Origin: Avoscillospira_A sp052117125 | GTDB taxonomy: Bacteria; Bacillota; Clostridia; Oscillospirales; Oscillospiraceae | Length of the DNA: 64,000 nucleotides | Reading direction: 5' to 3' | Assembly: GCF_052117125.1 (NCBI RefSeq) | Contig: NZ_JBQKJT010000003.1 | Coordinates: 124,001 to 188,000 of the forward strand | Shown here: positions 8,582 through 17,439 of the stretch, piece after piece | Position numbering within the stretch: the first letter of the stretch is position 1 | Layout: the number at the start of each line of letters is the position of its first letter | The notes under the pieces: generated by a model | The model's database searches: none | The model's input: the letters and a program-made list of their open reading frames with translations, nothing else | What the model was told of the DNA's origin: nothing | Made by a program: the position numbers and the translations under genes

Positions 8582-10651
8582 ATGGGAAAATTTGAAAAAC
8601 CTAGGAATCAAAAGTCTGTTCCATCGAAACCCACGGCTGCCCAGAAGCATACGGCCAAAGTTACCAAGACGACCAAAGCCGCCCAATCGACCAGAGCGGC
8701 GCAGCCGGCCAAGTCTGCCCAGCCCGCCAAAAAGCAGGGCGGCGGCAAGGGAAAAATCGTTGCCATTACCGCGGCCACGCTGGTGGCCCTGGTGATTCTG
8801 GGCGGTCTGGGCTATGCCCTGGCGGTCCACAGCGGCGGCAATATTCTGCCCGGCGTCAGTGTGGCCGGTGTGGATGTGGGCGGCATGAGCCGCGAAGAGG
8901 CCAAGGCCGCCGCCCAGAAGGCCGTTGATGCCACCTACGGCACCGAGACGTTGAAGGTGACGCTGCCGGACCGCACCTTGTCCTTTGCTCCAGCCGACAC
9001 CAAGGTCAGCGTGGACGTGGACCAAGCCGTGGAAGCCGCCTGGAACTACGGCCGCGACGGCGGCATTTTCCAGACGCTGAAACAGTCCCTCTCCGCCGCC
9101 ACGGAAGTTCTGCACACGGTGGACATGGGCAGTGCGCTGAATCTGGATGAGGAGTATATCCGCTCCACCATCGACGCCACCGCCGCGGAGGTCCAGTCGG
9201 AGCGGAAGGATTCTACCTATGAAGTGGTGGAGTCCGAAGTAGAGCAGCCCGCAGAGGGCGGCAAAGAGGGCGAGACCGTCAAGGAGACCATCCCTACGGA
9301 GGTCCTCATCCATGTGGGTACCAGTGAGAGAAGCCTGGACGCCGACGGCCTTTATGACGCAGTCATGACCGCCTATATGAACAACGATTTCACGCCCCTG
9401 GAGTACAGCTACGAGGAGACCCGCTATACCCAGGTGGATCTGGACGCCCTCTATCAAGAGATGTGCACCGACATGGCCGACGCCTACTACGACAAGGACA
9501 AAAAGGAAATTGTCGACGAGGTGGAGGGCTACGGCTTTGACCTGGCTGCCGCCAAGCAGAAGCAGGACATGGCCGAAGAGGGCACCGATCTGTCCATCAC
9601 TCTGTCGGCGGTGGAGCCGGAGGTCACCCGGGCCAAGCTGGAAGAGACGCTCTTTGCCGATGTGCTTGGCAGCGCCGACACGGCCTATCCCTATAACCCC
9701 GGCCGTACTACCAACCTGGATTTGGCCTGTAAGGCCATCGACGGCACCATCCTGAACCCCGGCGACGTGTTTTCTTTCAACGACATCGTTGGTGAGCGGA
9801 CGGCGGCCAAGGGCTACCAGCCGGCCATTGCCTTCGTCAGCGGCACTTCCACGCCGGAGCTGGGCGGCGGCATCTGCCAGGTGGCTTCCACCATCTACTA
9901 CAGCGCCTTGAAAGCCGACCTGAACATTGTGGAGCGGCTGGAGCATATGTACACCGTGGACTATGTGCCGCTGGGTATGGACGCCACCATCTATTGGGGC
10001 AGTAATGTAGACTTCAAGTTCTCCAATTCCACCAATAACCCCATCCGTATTGACGCCTATCTGAAGGATGGCAAGGTGCATATTGGTCTGGTGGGCACCA
10101 AGGAAAGCGAGTATACGGTGGACCTCACCTATAAGACCATATCTACAACCCAGTGGCAGGATGTGACTAAGGTCGATGAGTCCAAGCCTGCCGACTACAA
10201 GGAGGTCACGGTCACGCCCTACACCGGTTATAAGACCGTCACCTACAAGCGGTATCTGGACGCTGACGACAACCCGGTCACCGAGTGGGAGAAGGTCCAG
10301 TTCCCCAACAGCACCTATCAGAAGCGGGACCGTGTGACGGTCATCGGTAAGCAGGAGGAAGAGGTACCGGAGGAGCCGACGACACCCACCGAGCCCGGCA
10401 CGGGCAGTGGTACGACAACCGATCCTGGTGTGGGCGGCGGCACCACCACCCAACCTGGAACCGGCGGCGGTACGACGACCGATCCCGGCACTGGCGGCGG
10501 CACAACGACCGACCCCGGAACCGGCGGTGGTACCGGCGGCACAGACACCGGCACGGGCGGTGGAACCGGCACGGGTACCGGTGGCACGGACACCGGCACC
10601 AGCGGTGGAACTACAACGGATACCGGCAATGGTTCCGACGTGCTGGAATAA
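8582..10651 (+). CDS. VanW-family membrane-anchored envelope protein with Gly/Thr-rich tail
   Basis: The 689-residue product begins with a basic Lys/Ala/Gln-rich cytoplasmic stretch (~1-55), then one membrane helix (~57-78), placing the rest outside. Residues ~85-290 resemble the peptidoglycan-binding region (PG_binding_4) found before VanW. The VanW domain follows (~365-505; NPGDVFSFNDIVGERT and ELGGGICQVASTIYYSAL are diagnostic), then a G5-like segment (~510-590) and a tail of GTGGGTTTDP-type repeats. The role is probably cell-wall binding or remodelling; VanW's own activity is not established, and presence of this domain does not imply vancomycin resistance. A single gene with its own promoter and terminator. 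Confidence 0.85.
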   Translation: MGKFEKPRNQKSVPSKPTAAQKHTAKVTKTTKAAQSTRAAQPAKSAQPAKKQGGGKGKIVAITAATLVALVILGGLGYALAVHSGGNILPGVSVAGVDVGGMSREEAKAAAQKAVDATYGTETLKVTLPDRTLSFAPADTKVSVDVDQAVEAAWNYGRDGGIFQTLKQSLSAATEVLHTVDMGSALNLDEEYIRSTIDATAAEVQSERKDSTYEVVESEVEQPAEGGKEGETVKETIPTEVLIHVGTSERSLDADGLYDAVMTAYMNNDFTPLEYSYEETRYTQVDLDALYQEMCTDMADAYYDKDKKEIVDEVEGYGFDLAAAKQKQDMAEEGTDLSITLSAVEPEVTRAKLEETLFADVLGSADTAYPYNPGRTTNLDLACKAIDGTILNPGDVFSFNDIVGERTAAKGYQPAIAFVSGTSTPELGGGICQVASTIYYSALKADLNIVERLEHMYTVDYVPLGMDATIYWGSNVDFKFSNSTNNPIRIDAYLKDGKVHIGLVGTKESEYTVDLTYKTISTTQWQDVTKVDESKPADYKEVTVTPYTGYKTVTYKRYLDADDNPVTEWEKVQFPNSTYQKRDRVTVIGKQEEEVPEEPTTPTEPGTGSGTTTDPGVGGGTTTQPGTGGGTTTDPGTGGGTTTDPGTGGGTGGTDTGTGGGTGTGTGGTDTGTSGGTTTDTGNGSDVLE
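10384..10648 (+). repeat. Low-complexity Gly/Thr-rich coding repeat
   Basis: Imperfect tandem units encoding GTGGGTTTDP and related GGTDTG blocks form the C-terminal tail of the VanW-family protein. Units vary at third positions, so this looks like selected protein repeats rather than a recent expansion. The tail may act as a flexible wall-spanning spacer. Confidence 0.8.
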
Positions 10652-10662
10652 TCTCAACTACC

Positions 10663-10697
10663 AAAACAGGAGCGCTGCACAGCGGCGCTCCTGTTTT
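10663..10697 (+). terminator. Intrinsic terminator after the VanW-family gene
   Basis: AAAACAGGAGCGC pairs perfectly with GCGCTCCTGTTTT around a nine-base loop. The A/T ends allow function on either strand. Confidence 0.85.
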
Positions 10698-10783
10698 CTG
10701 CGTTTATGGGCCATGGCATATTGAAAAAAAGCGTTCTAAGGACCGGCGCGGCTGCATAGGATACCTTATAGGGAGGGATTGCC

Positions 10784-11779
10784 ATGCAGAGCGACAAACT
10801 GAGGGTCCGCCGTCGGGCGGCGTCCATGCTCACCATGGCTCTGGCCCTGCGGCTGATGATGGCGCTGGGGGTGGAGGAGTGGACCACCCGCACCTTGGAA
10901 GCGTGGCTGGCGCCGCCGGTACCGGCGGTGGCTATGGCTGCCACAGCGCCGGAGCAAACACAAGAACCGGAACGGACGCCGGAACAACAGCAGGAGGAGT
11001 CTGTCTTGCCGCCATCGGAAGGGGACAAGCTGGTGTTTACCGAGGAGGACGCAGCGGCCATTACCATCGGCGGGGCCTGTACCTACGACGTGGACCCGTG
11101 GGAACTGCTGCAGCGGGAAAGTGTTCTGAATTTTGACCAGGACGGACCCACGGTGCTCATTGTCCATACCCACACCTCGGAGGCCTACACCATGGAGGCC
11201 GGTTGGGAATATGACGAAAACGAAACCGCCCGCACCCAGGACACAGAGTACTCTGTGGTTCGGGTGGGGCGGGTCTTGGCCGAGGAATTGGAAGCGCGGG
11301 GCATTTCGGTGCTCCATGACACGTCGTTCAACGACTATCCCAGCTATAACGGGGCCTATAATTCCACGCTGAAAAAGATTCAGCAGTGGGTGGAAGAGTA
11401 TCCGTCCATTCAGATGGTCATTGACATCCACCGGGATGCGGCGGCCAACGAGGACGGTACGCCGGTACACCATGCCGTCACCCTGGACGGCCGGGAGACT
11501 GCTCAGTTGATGCTGGTGGTTGGCACCGACCAGGGCGGTCTGAGCCACCCCGGCTGGCGGGACAATCTGAGCTGGGCGCTGAAATTGCAGGCGGTATTGA
11601 ACCGCCAGTGGCCGGGACTCTGCCGCAATCTGGATTTGCGGACCGAGCGGTTCAATCAGCATATGACGCCGGGGTCGCTGCTCATTGAGGTGGGGTCTTC
11701 CGGCAATACGCTGAAAGAGGCGTTGGCGGCGGCAGAGCTGCTGGCCGACGGTCTGGCCGATCTGATCGAAGGAACTTAG
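10784..11779 (+). CDS. spoIIP: Stage II sporulation protein P
   Basis: SpoIIP is the peptidoglycan amidase/endopeptidase of the DMP complex that thins septal wall and drives engulfment in the mother cell. The 331-residue product has an N-terminal hydrophobic segment (~13-30) and a short acidic/Gln-rich linker. The amidase domain carries VLIVHTHTSEAY near residue 127, DIHRDA near residue 214, and the C-terminal LIEVGSSGNT with the conserved Glu. The gene implies that the organism forms endospores. It ends by overlapping the stop of the convergent MATE gene. I could not identify a convincing sporulation sigma-factor promoter upstream. Confidence 0.93.
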   Translation: MQSDKLRVRRRAASMLTMALALRLMMALGVEEWTTRTLEAWLAPPVPAVAMAATAPEQTQEPERTPEQQQEESVLPPSEGDKLVFTEEDAAAITIGGACTYDVDPWELLQRESVLNFDQDGPTVLIVHTHTSEAYTMEAGWEYDENETARTQDTEYSVVRVGRVLAEELEARGISVLHDTSFNDYPSYNGAYNSTLKKIQQWVEEYPSIQMVIDIHRDAAANEDGTPVHHAVTLDGRETAQLMLVVGTDQGGLSHPGWRDNLSWALKLQAVLNRQWPGLCRNLDLRTERFNQHMTPGSLLIEVGSSGNTLKEALAAAELLADGLADLIEGT

Positions 11780-13146
11780 GACGACGCCTGCTGCTGCCGG
11801 ATATGCTGACGCAGCCAGCGGCCCCGCAGGTAGTAAATGATGAACAGAACGGTGGTGACGCCCCAGGTCAGCGGATAGCTGAAGGCGATGCCGCTGTTGG
11901 TGGGGGTATCGCCCACAAAGACGAAGAGATACACCAGACGCAGGGCGCAGATGCCGCCCACGGTCAGCAGGGCAGGTTTGAGGCTTTCGCCCACGCCGCG
12001 CATGGCGCCGGAGAGAATCTCAATGCAGATGTAGAGGAAGTAGTAAGGCGTAATGGTCAGGAGAATCTCGCCGCCGATTTCCCGCACGGCGGCGTCCTCG
12101 TTGAAAATGGCGATGAGGGGACTGCGGAACAGCACCATCAGGGCTACAATGACGGCGGTAATGGAGAATTGTAAGACAAAGCCGGTGCGGATGGTGGATT
12201 TGAGCCGGTCATAGCGGCGCGCGCCGAAGTTCTGGCCCACAAAGGTCATGACGGTGATACCCAGGGCCGAACTGATGGGCCAGTAGACGCTGTCCACCTT
12301 GCGGAAGGCGGCCCAGGCGGCGATGGAGTCGGTGCCCAGACCGTTGATGTACGCCTGGATAAAGACGTTGGAAATGCTGTACATGGAGGACTGGACACCG
12401 GCGGGCAAGCCGATGCGCAGCATGTGGGACAGCAGAGAGGGCTGGAAATAAATCCGCTTCATATGGAGCCGGAAGATATCCTTGGTGCGGCACAGGGAGG
12501 TCAGCACCAGTACGGCGCAGATCACCTGGGCAATGGACGTGGCGATGGCGGCGCCGGCGGTACCCAGGGGAATGACCACCACCAGCAGCAGGTCCAGCAC
12601 GATGTTGAGGACGCAGCAGACGGCCAGGAAATAGAGGGGCCGCCGGGCGTCGCCCACGGCCCGGAAAATACCGGAGCCCATGTTGTAGATCATGGAGGGG
12701 ATCATGCCCAGGAAGTAGAAACGCATATAGTCCTCGGCATAGTGGAAAATATCGTCGGGGGTGTTGATCCACCGAAGAATCATGGGGGAGCCGAAGACGC
12801 CCACCAGCGTGAGCAGACCGCCGCAGACCACGGCCAGTACAATGGCCGTGCAGACGGCGCAGCGCAGGGCCATGCGGTGGCGGGCGCCGTAGTGCTGAGA
12901 AATGACCACCGACGCGCCGGAGGACAGGCCCACGAAGAAGTTGACCAGCAGATTGATCACTTCCAGGTCCGTACCGCCCACGGCGGCCAACGCCTCTTTT
13001 CCCACAAAGCGGCCCAGAATGACCGCGTCGATCATGGAGTACAGCTGCTGGAACAGCGTCCCCAGGAAAATGGGAAAGAAAAACAGCAGCATCTGTTTCC
13101 AGACGACGCCGTTGACAATTTTGTTATTCTGTACGGTGGTTCCCAT
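11776..13146 (-). CDS. MATE family efflux transporter
   Basis: The 456-residue polytopic protein is of normal MATE length with about 12 predicted membrane helices. Family features include the N-terminal FPIFLGTLFQQLYSMIDAVI, GKEALAAVGGTDLEVINLLV, and the internally repeated second half (SSMYSISNVFIQAYINGLG). MATE proteins export cationic drugs, metabolites or other compounds with Na+ or H+ exchange; the substrate cannot be read from sequence. The gene is monocistronic. Its stop codon overlaps that of spoIIP by 4 bases, and no separate terminator is visible. Confidence 0.93.
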   Translation of the reverse strand: MGTTVQNNKIVNGVVWKQMLLFFFPIFLGTLFQQLYSMIDAVILGRFVGKEALAAVGGTDLEVINLLVNFFVGLSSGASVVISQHYGARHRMALRCAVCTAIVLAVVCGGLLTLVGVFGSPMILRWINTPDDIFHYAEDYMRFYFLGMIPSMIYNMGSGIFRAVGDARRPLYFLAVCCVLNIVLDLLLVVVIPLGTAGAAIATSIAQVICAVLVLTSLCRTKDIFRLHMKRIYFQPSLLSHMLRIGLPAGVQSSMYSISNVFIQAYINGLGTDSIAAWAAFRKVDSVYWPISSALGITVMTFVGQNFGARRYDRLKSTIRTGFVLQFSITAVIVALMVLFRSPLIAIFNEDAAVREIGGEILLTITPYYFLYICIEILSGAMRGVGESLKPALLTVGGICALRLVYLFVFVGDTPTNSGIAFSYPLTWGVTTVLFIIYYLRGRWLRQHIRQQQASS

Positions 13147-13294
13147 GGCGGGCCGTCATCTCCTGTTCATGGTAGTGTTTACGGAGCGGAAAAAGAGCCG
13201 GGGCACGCCCCGACTGGTTATTCCCAACATAACAGAATTTTCACAAAAAGGCAAGAGGCAGCGGGAAAAAAGTTCACCAATCTTTCCGATCCTA

Positions 13295-13303
13295 TGGTAT
13301 AAT
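13295..13303 (+). promoter_or_regulatory. Extended -10 promoter for pepD
   Basis: TGGTATAAT provides a perfect -10 with an upstream TG, about 30 bases before the ATG. The -35 is weak. Confidence 0.5.
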
Positions 13304-13332
13304 CGCTGTATCTTGATACAGGAGATGATTCC

Positions 13333-14781
13333 ATGACTTCCACCGTACTGTCCGGTCTGGAACCGGCGGCGGTTTTTCACTGGTTTGAACAGATCAGCGC
13401 CATTCCCAGAGGCTCCGGCCACACGGCGGCCATCAGCCAATTCTGCGTGGACTTTGCCGCGCAGCGTGGGCTGCGGTGCTGCCGAGATCGGACCAACAGC
13501 GTCGTGCTTTACAAGGACGCCTCCCCCGGCTATGAGGACCATCCCCCCGTGATTCTCCAGGGCCACCTGGATATGGTTTGGGAGAAAACAGCGGACTGTG
13601 ACCTGGACTTCCGCACCCAGGGACTGCGGCTGGCCGTGGACGGTGACAACGTCTATGCCCAAGGCACCACTCTGGGCGGCGACGACGGTATCGCCATCGC
13701 CTATGCCCTGGCCCTGCTGGATGACCCCAACGCCGTCCACCCGCCGCTGGAGGTGCTGCTGACCGCCGATGAAGAGACGGACATGGCCGGAGCCGAAGCC
13801 CTGGACCCGTCGTTGCTCCGGGGACGGCGTATGGTGAATCTGGACTCCGAGGAGGAAGGCGTTTTCACCGTCAGCTGTGCCGGCGGCGTCACGGCCACCA
13901 TCGCTTTGCCCTATGACACGGCCCCCGCTGCGGGATACCTGTACCGCCTGCGGGTGACGGGCCTGCTGGGCGGCCACTCCGGCAGCGACATCGACAAGGG
14001 ACGGGCCAATGCCATCGTGCTCCTGGGCGAAGCTCTGCGGCTTCTGGACCACTTGACGCCGCTGCGTCTGGCGGATCTGCGGGGCGGCGGCCGGGACAAT
14101 GTGATTCCCCGAGAGGCCGAGGCGCTGTTTGTGGCGTCGTCGGACAAGGAGCAGAGCCTGGCTGCGGCTGCGGAAGCCTTTGCCGCCGAGCTGCGGGAAG
14201 CGTATCCGGTGGAGACAGGGCTGGCCATCACCTGTGCGCCCGACAACACCGGCATGGCGGAAATCTGGGACCGGCCCAGTACACAGCGGTTCCTGCGGCT
14301 GCTGACGGAGGTCCCCAACGGCGTCCAGTCCCGCAGCCGCTCCATGGAGGGACTGGTGGAGACGTCGCTGAATCTGGGCATTCTCCGGGTGGCGGGCGAC
14401 GCCGTGAAGCTGACCTTTGCCATCCGCAGCAGTCTGGAGCGGGACAAGCGGTACCTGGCGGCGGTGCTCCAGGGGCTGGCCCAGCAGTCCGGCGGCCTCT
14501 ACTTCGATCTGGGCGATTACCCCGCCTGGGAGTACCGGGAGACGTCGCCCCTGCGGGAAACCGCTGTGGCTGTCTACCGCGAGCAGTACGGATACGAGCC
14601 CCAGGTGGTCTCTATCCACGCGGGGCTGGAGTGCGGCGTGCTCAGCAAAAAGCTGCCGGGACTGGATTGTGTCAGCCTTGGCCCGGACCTCCATGATGTC
14701 CATACGCCCCAGGAGCGCATTAGCATTGGTTCCGTGGCCCGGACCTGGGACTATCTGCGGGCGCTGCTCAAGGCGCTGTAA
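13333..14781 (+). CDS. pepD: Aminoacyl-histidine dipeptidase (M20 family, PepD)
   Basis: The 482-residue zinc peptidase hydrolyses Xaa-His and other dipeptides in the cytoplasm. M20 zinc-site motifs are in order: GHLDMVWEK near residue 77, TTLGGDDGIAIAYALALLDD near residue 115, TADEETDMAGAEALD near residue 140 and NLDSEEEG near residue 172, with a terminal SLGPDLHDVHTPQER. Length fits PepD. AGGAGATG precedes the ATG. It converges on the DUF6512-like gene, overlapping it by 14 bases. Confidence 0.94.
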   Translation: MTSTVLSGLEPAAVFHWFEQISAIPRGSGHTAAISQFCVDFAAQRGLRCCRDRTNSVVLYKDASPGYEDHPPVILQGHLDMVWEKTADCDLDFRTQGLRLAVDGDNVYAQGTTLGGDDGIAIAYALALLDDPNAVHPPLEVLLTADEETDMAGAEALDPSLLRGRRMVNLDSEEEGVFTVSCAGGVTATIALPYDTAPAAGYLYRLRVTGLLGGHSGSDIDKGRANAIVLLGEALRLLDHLTPLRLADLRGGGRDNVIPREAEALFVASSDKEQSLAAAAEAFAAELREAYPVETGLAITCAPDNTGMAEIWDRPSTQRFLRLLTEVPNGVQSRSRSMEGLVETSLNLGILRVAGDAVKLTFAIRSSLERDKRYLAAVLQGLAQQSGGLYFDLGDYPAWEYRETSPLRETAVAVYREQYGYEPQVVSIHAGLECGVLSKKLPGLDCVSLGPDLHDVHTPQERISIGSVARTWDYLRALLKAL

Positions 14782-15256
14782 AGATGGGCAGGCTGGGGGC
14801 GGCCAGGGAGAAGGCCATGAGGCTGACGCCGTAGACGGCGGCCAGGACGATGAGCAGTCCCACAAAGGGCATGGCCCGGCACGTCCGTTCCAGCCGGTAA
14901 GCGGTGAAAAAGCCCAGCGCCATGACGGCGTAATAGAGGGCGATATCCACCCACAGGGCTTCCACACCGAAGCCGGTCTTCAGCAGGTAGTACAGGCCCG
15001 TCAGCACCAGGGGCTGGAGCAGCAGCGCCGCCAATGCGCCGCTCCACCAGCGCAGCGGGTCCGCTTTCCGCCGGGCCACCAGGGCCGAAGCCACCAAAAA
15101 GGGCCAGTACAGCAGCTTTAAATGCTCCCAGACGCTCTCACTGACCGGGGCCAGCAGCCCCACCAGGGGAATGGGCAGGACATTGTAGGCGAAGTGCATG
15201 GCCGTTCCAACCAGGGACGACAGCACAAAGGCCCACAGCAACGGTTTTTTCATCAT
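14768..15256 (-). CDS. DUF6512-like small integral membrane protein
   Basis: The 162-residue protein has about five hydrophobic helices and the segment HFAYNVLPIPLVGLLAPVSE followed by SVWEHLKLLYWP, which I associate with the DUF6512 family of uncharacterised Clostridia membrane proteins. Function unknown. I start at 15256 because AAGGGGGG lies nine bases upstream; a GTG at 15274 in frame would place that ribosome binding site inside the gene. The ribosome binding site sits in the 3' arm of a strong hairpin. Confidence 0.75.
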   Translation of the reverse strand: MMKKPLLWAFVLSSLVGTAMHFAYNVLPIPLVGLLAPVSESVWEHLKLLYWPFLVASALVARRKADPLRWWSGALAALLLQPLVLTGLYYLLKTGFGVEALWVDIALYYAVMALGFFTAYRLERTCRAMPFVGLLIVLAAVYGVSLMAFSLAAPSLPIFTAP

Positions 15257-15261
15257 TGGAG

Positions 15262-15303
15262 AACCCCCCTTCACACCGCTATCCTATGGTGGGAAGGGGG
15301 GTT
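15262..15303 (-). terminator. Hairpin after the SLH/glycosidase gene, covering the next ribosome binding site
   Basis: On the minus strand AACCCCCCTTC pairs with GAAGGGGGGTT, with an inner CACC/GGTG stem. It follows the upstream gene's stop. The G-run of its 3' arm is the ribosome binding site of the DUF6512-like gene, so it could also limit that gene's translation. Confidence 0.6.
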
Positions 15304-15313
15304 TTATGACGGG

Positions 15314-17029
15314 TCAGCTGCCCTGGATGGCGTTATAGACGTTGAGCATGGTGATGTAGGTCTGCTCGCGGGTGTAGGTACCCTGGGGATTGAAGGCGTT
15401 GTTGCTGCCGTTCATGATACCGCAGGAGGTGACGAACTGGACGCCTTCGGCGGCCCAGGAGGACACCTTGGCGGCGTCGGTGAAGGTGGGGTTCTTGGTG
15501 GGGGTCACGGTGCCCAGGAGCTTTACGGCCCGCTGAATCATAATGGCGGCCTGTTCCCGGGTGATGGAGTTGTTGGGCCGGAAGGTGCCGTCCTCATAGC
15601 CGGTGACGATGCCCAGGGCGGCGGCCAGCTGGACGTTGTAGTTGTCGTAGTCGGTGAACTTGTAGGACGCGAACGCATCGCCGTAAATGCCCATCTCATG
15701 GCGCACCGTATCGGCGCTTTTGCCAAGGCAGGCGGGGAACAGCTGCAACACCGTGGCGGCAAACTCGGCGCGGGTGATGGGGCCTTTGTAGCCGTAGGTG
15801 AGCCAGGAGGGGATCAGGCCCAGGGAGCGGGCCTTTTCCACATCGGCGGCGGCCCAGGAAGAGGGGGTATGGGGGTCGGCCACGCCGGGGTCGATGGCGT
15901 TGGAGCCGGTGCCGCCGGATTCAGGGTTCTCATAGGGCGTTTCGTTGGGGTCCTGGGGGACAATGGTCAGGACCACGGCCAGCTCCCGGCCCGCCGGGGT
16001 CAGGAACCCGCTGCCGTCGGCGTAGAGCATGGAGGATGCGCCGCCGTCCAGGCTGATGGCGTGGACCGCGCCCAAGCCAATCAGGTCGTTGGCGATCTGG
16101 GGGAAGGTGCCGGAGGCGGTACCCAGCAGCAGGCGACCATCGCCCATGACGGCGGCAAAGGACCGCAGGGAAGAACTGGTGTTGGACTGCTTGGGGTCGC
16201 TGTCGTACTGGGAATTATAGGAGCTGCTGCCGGTGACGTTCTGCTTGTTCTGCACCAGCATACGGCCGCCGGTGACAATGGTCTTCATATTGTCCCACAG
16301 GGACTGATCGGCGGTGCGGGTGCCGGTGTAGTTGTAGGCCAAGCGAATGGTATCGCCCACGGCGGGCAGGCTGTTCCACTGGCTGACGTTGGCTACGGCG
16401 CCGGAGTTGTAGATCAGCACTTTGCATCCGGCGGGGGTGGTGTAGGTACCGCCGCCGTTGACGGACACCACCTTGTCGTCTTTAATGGTGAAGACCTTGG
16501 ACGAAGTGGGGACCGTATAGGACAGCTTCAGATCGTCGGTCATCAGCATGATGCCGGTGGAGTCATTGTACAGCTTGTTGACGCCCCAGACGGTGGCGGT
16601 CCCCTTGCCGCTGATGACGGCGGTGGTCTGGATGGTCACCCGGTCAATGGCCACTTTACCGTCATAGGTGAAGCCGATGACGTTGTTGGCATCGCCGGCG
16701 TGGAGCACCTGGCCGTCCCGGACCAGTGCGCCGTAGACCTCGGCGCAGTTGGAGGGGAAGACGTTGCCGGCGCCGGAGTAATAGGAGTTGAAGAAACCGC
16801 CGTTGATGGCGGCCACGCTGCCGGTGACCATGGAGGACGCCGCCGTGTCGGTGTGGAGACCGGCTGCACCGGTAACCACATCGCCGGTGCGGCCGGTCAT
16901 GTCCACATAGACCAGTTTACTGCCGGAAGCCACGCCGGAACCGGTGGTGACGCCGCTGGCGGCATGGGCCGCCGGAATCAGGGCCAGCGCCATGGCGGCG
17001 GCCAGAGCCAGAGAAAGGAATCGTTTCAT
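15314..17029 (-). CDS. Secreted phosphodiester glycosidase (NAGPA/DUF2233-like) with SLH domains
   Basis: The 571-residue product starts with a signal peptide (MKRFLSLALAAAMALALIPA, cleavage after AHA). Residues ~40-370 match the NAGPA/phosphodiester-glycosidase fold, with AAINGGFFNSYYSG and SLDGGASSMLYADG as key signatures. Three SLH-type repeats fill ~385-571 and would anchor it to secondary wall polymers. The family cleaves GlcNAc-1-phosphodiesters; in bacteria, cell-wall or teichoic-acid-like substrates have been suggested. Start at ATG 17029 is preferred over a GTG at 17041 because AGAAGGAAG would overlap that GTG. Monocistronic, with an AT-rich upstream region containing a TATAAT. Confidence 0.88.
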   Translation of the reverse strand: MKRFLSLALAAAMALALIPAAHAASGVTTGSGVASGSKLVYVDMTGRTGDVVTGAAGLHTDTAASSMVTGSVAAINGGFFNSYYSGAGNVFPSNCAEVYGALVRDGQVLHAGDANNVIGFTYDGKVAIDRVTIQTTAVISGKGTATVWGVNKLYNDSTGIMLMTDDLKLSYTVPTSSKVFTIKDDKVVSVNGGGTYTTPAGCKVLIYNSGAVANVSQWNSLPAVGDTIRLAYNYTGTRTADQSLWDNMKTIVTGGRMLVQNKQNVTGSSSYNSQYDSDPKQSNTSSSLRSFAAVMGDGRLLLGTASGTFPQIANDLIGLGAVHAISLDGGASSMLYADGSGFLTPAGRELAVVLTIVPQDPNETPYENPESGGTGSNAIDPGVADPHTPSSWAAADVEKARSLGLIPSWLTYGYKGPITRAEFAATVLQLFPACLGKSADTVRHEMGIYGDAFASYKFTDYDNYNVQLAAALGIVTGYEDGTFRPNNSITREQAAIMIQRAVKLLGTVTPTKNPTFTDAAKVSSWAAEGVQFVTSCGIMNGSNNAFNPQGTYTREQTYITMLNVYNAIQGS

Positions 17030-17221
17030 GATGGATGCCACTTCCTTCTTTTAATTTTTCCATTATAAGTGTAGCACATGCGGTATCATTTGGAAAGACG
17101 ATGCAATGTGCATAGATTCGTCATTTTCAACAAATACAAAAAGAAATGTATATTGATGAAATATCACGGTACAACTATGGATAAATACTATTTTTACTCA
17201 CAAAATCCGAATAAAATTTTG

Positions 17222-17246
17222 AGAACCTAAAAGTTTGTTAGGTTCT
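17222..17246. other. Perfect 9-bp inverted repeat in the AT-rich intergenic region
   Basis: AGAACCTAA and TTAGGTTCT flank a seven-base loop. It lies in the 450-base gap between the divergent SLH/glycosidase gene and carA. On the minus strand it is followed by an AT-rich stretch; it could be an operator or a weak terminator. Bases 17050-17220 are AT-rich with no credible ORF. Confidence 0.45.
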
Positions 17247-17314
17247 GAATGGGCGATGTTCAAGATATACAATGCAAAATGCCAAAATCCGGCGATGTTT
17301 ATGGGCTTCGTCTA

Positions 17315-17343
17315 TTGCACCAACGAAAAAAACGTGATATCTT
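17315..17343 (+). promoter_or_regulatory. Possible carAB promoter
   Basis: TTGCAC and TATCTT are spaced by 17 bases, directly upstream of the carA leader hairpins. Confidence 0.35.
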
Positions 17344-17357
17344 AATGAAAACGACAA

Positions 17358-17439
17358 GGGCTGTCGGGCGTACCAGACGGCCCGGCGGAGTGCTTTTACG
17401 GATCGGCTTGCGGGTACGCTACCTGCAAGCCGTTTTTTT
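17358..17439 (+). promoter_or_regulatory. carAB leader with intrinsic terminator (attenuator-like)
   Basis: The first hairpin (17358-17383) pairs GGGCTGTC with GACGGCCC. A second, very stable hairpin (17404-17432) pairs CGGCTTGCGGGTA with its complement and is followed by seven T. This terminator sits between the likely promoter and carA, as in pyrimidine attenuation. The loop contains ACCAGACGG, only loosely like the PyrR-binding loop, and no clear antiterminator was found by eye. Confidence 0.6.

Noticed and set aside
10384..10648. CRISPR-like or minisatellite array
   Set aside because: Repeats are in frame, vary at synonymous sites, lack spacers and encode a Gly/Thr-rich protein tail.
8582..10651. 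Vancomycin resistance gene
   Set aside because: VanW domains occur widely in envelope proteins of Clostridia, and no vanHAX/vanRS-type genes are in the window.
10698..10783. Sigma-E promoter for spoIIP
   Set aside because: GGCATATT resembles a -35 but no -10-like CATA element occurs at the required spacing.
17358..17400. PyrR-binding loop in the carA leader
   Set aside because: The loop ACCAGACGG is one base short of, and does not match, the PyrR consensus. I retained only an attenuator-like description.
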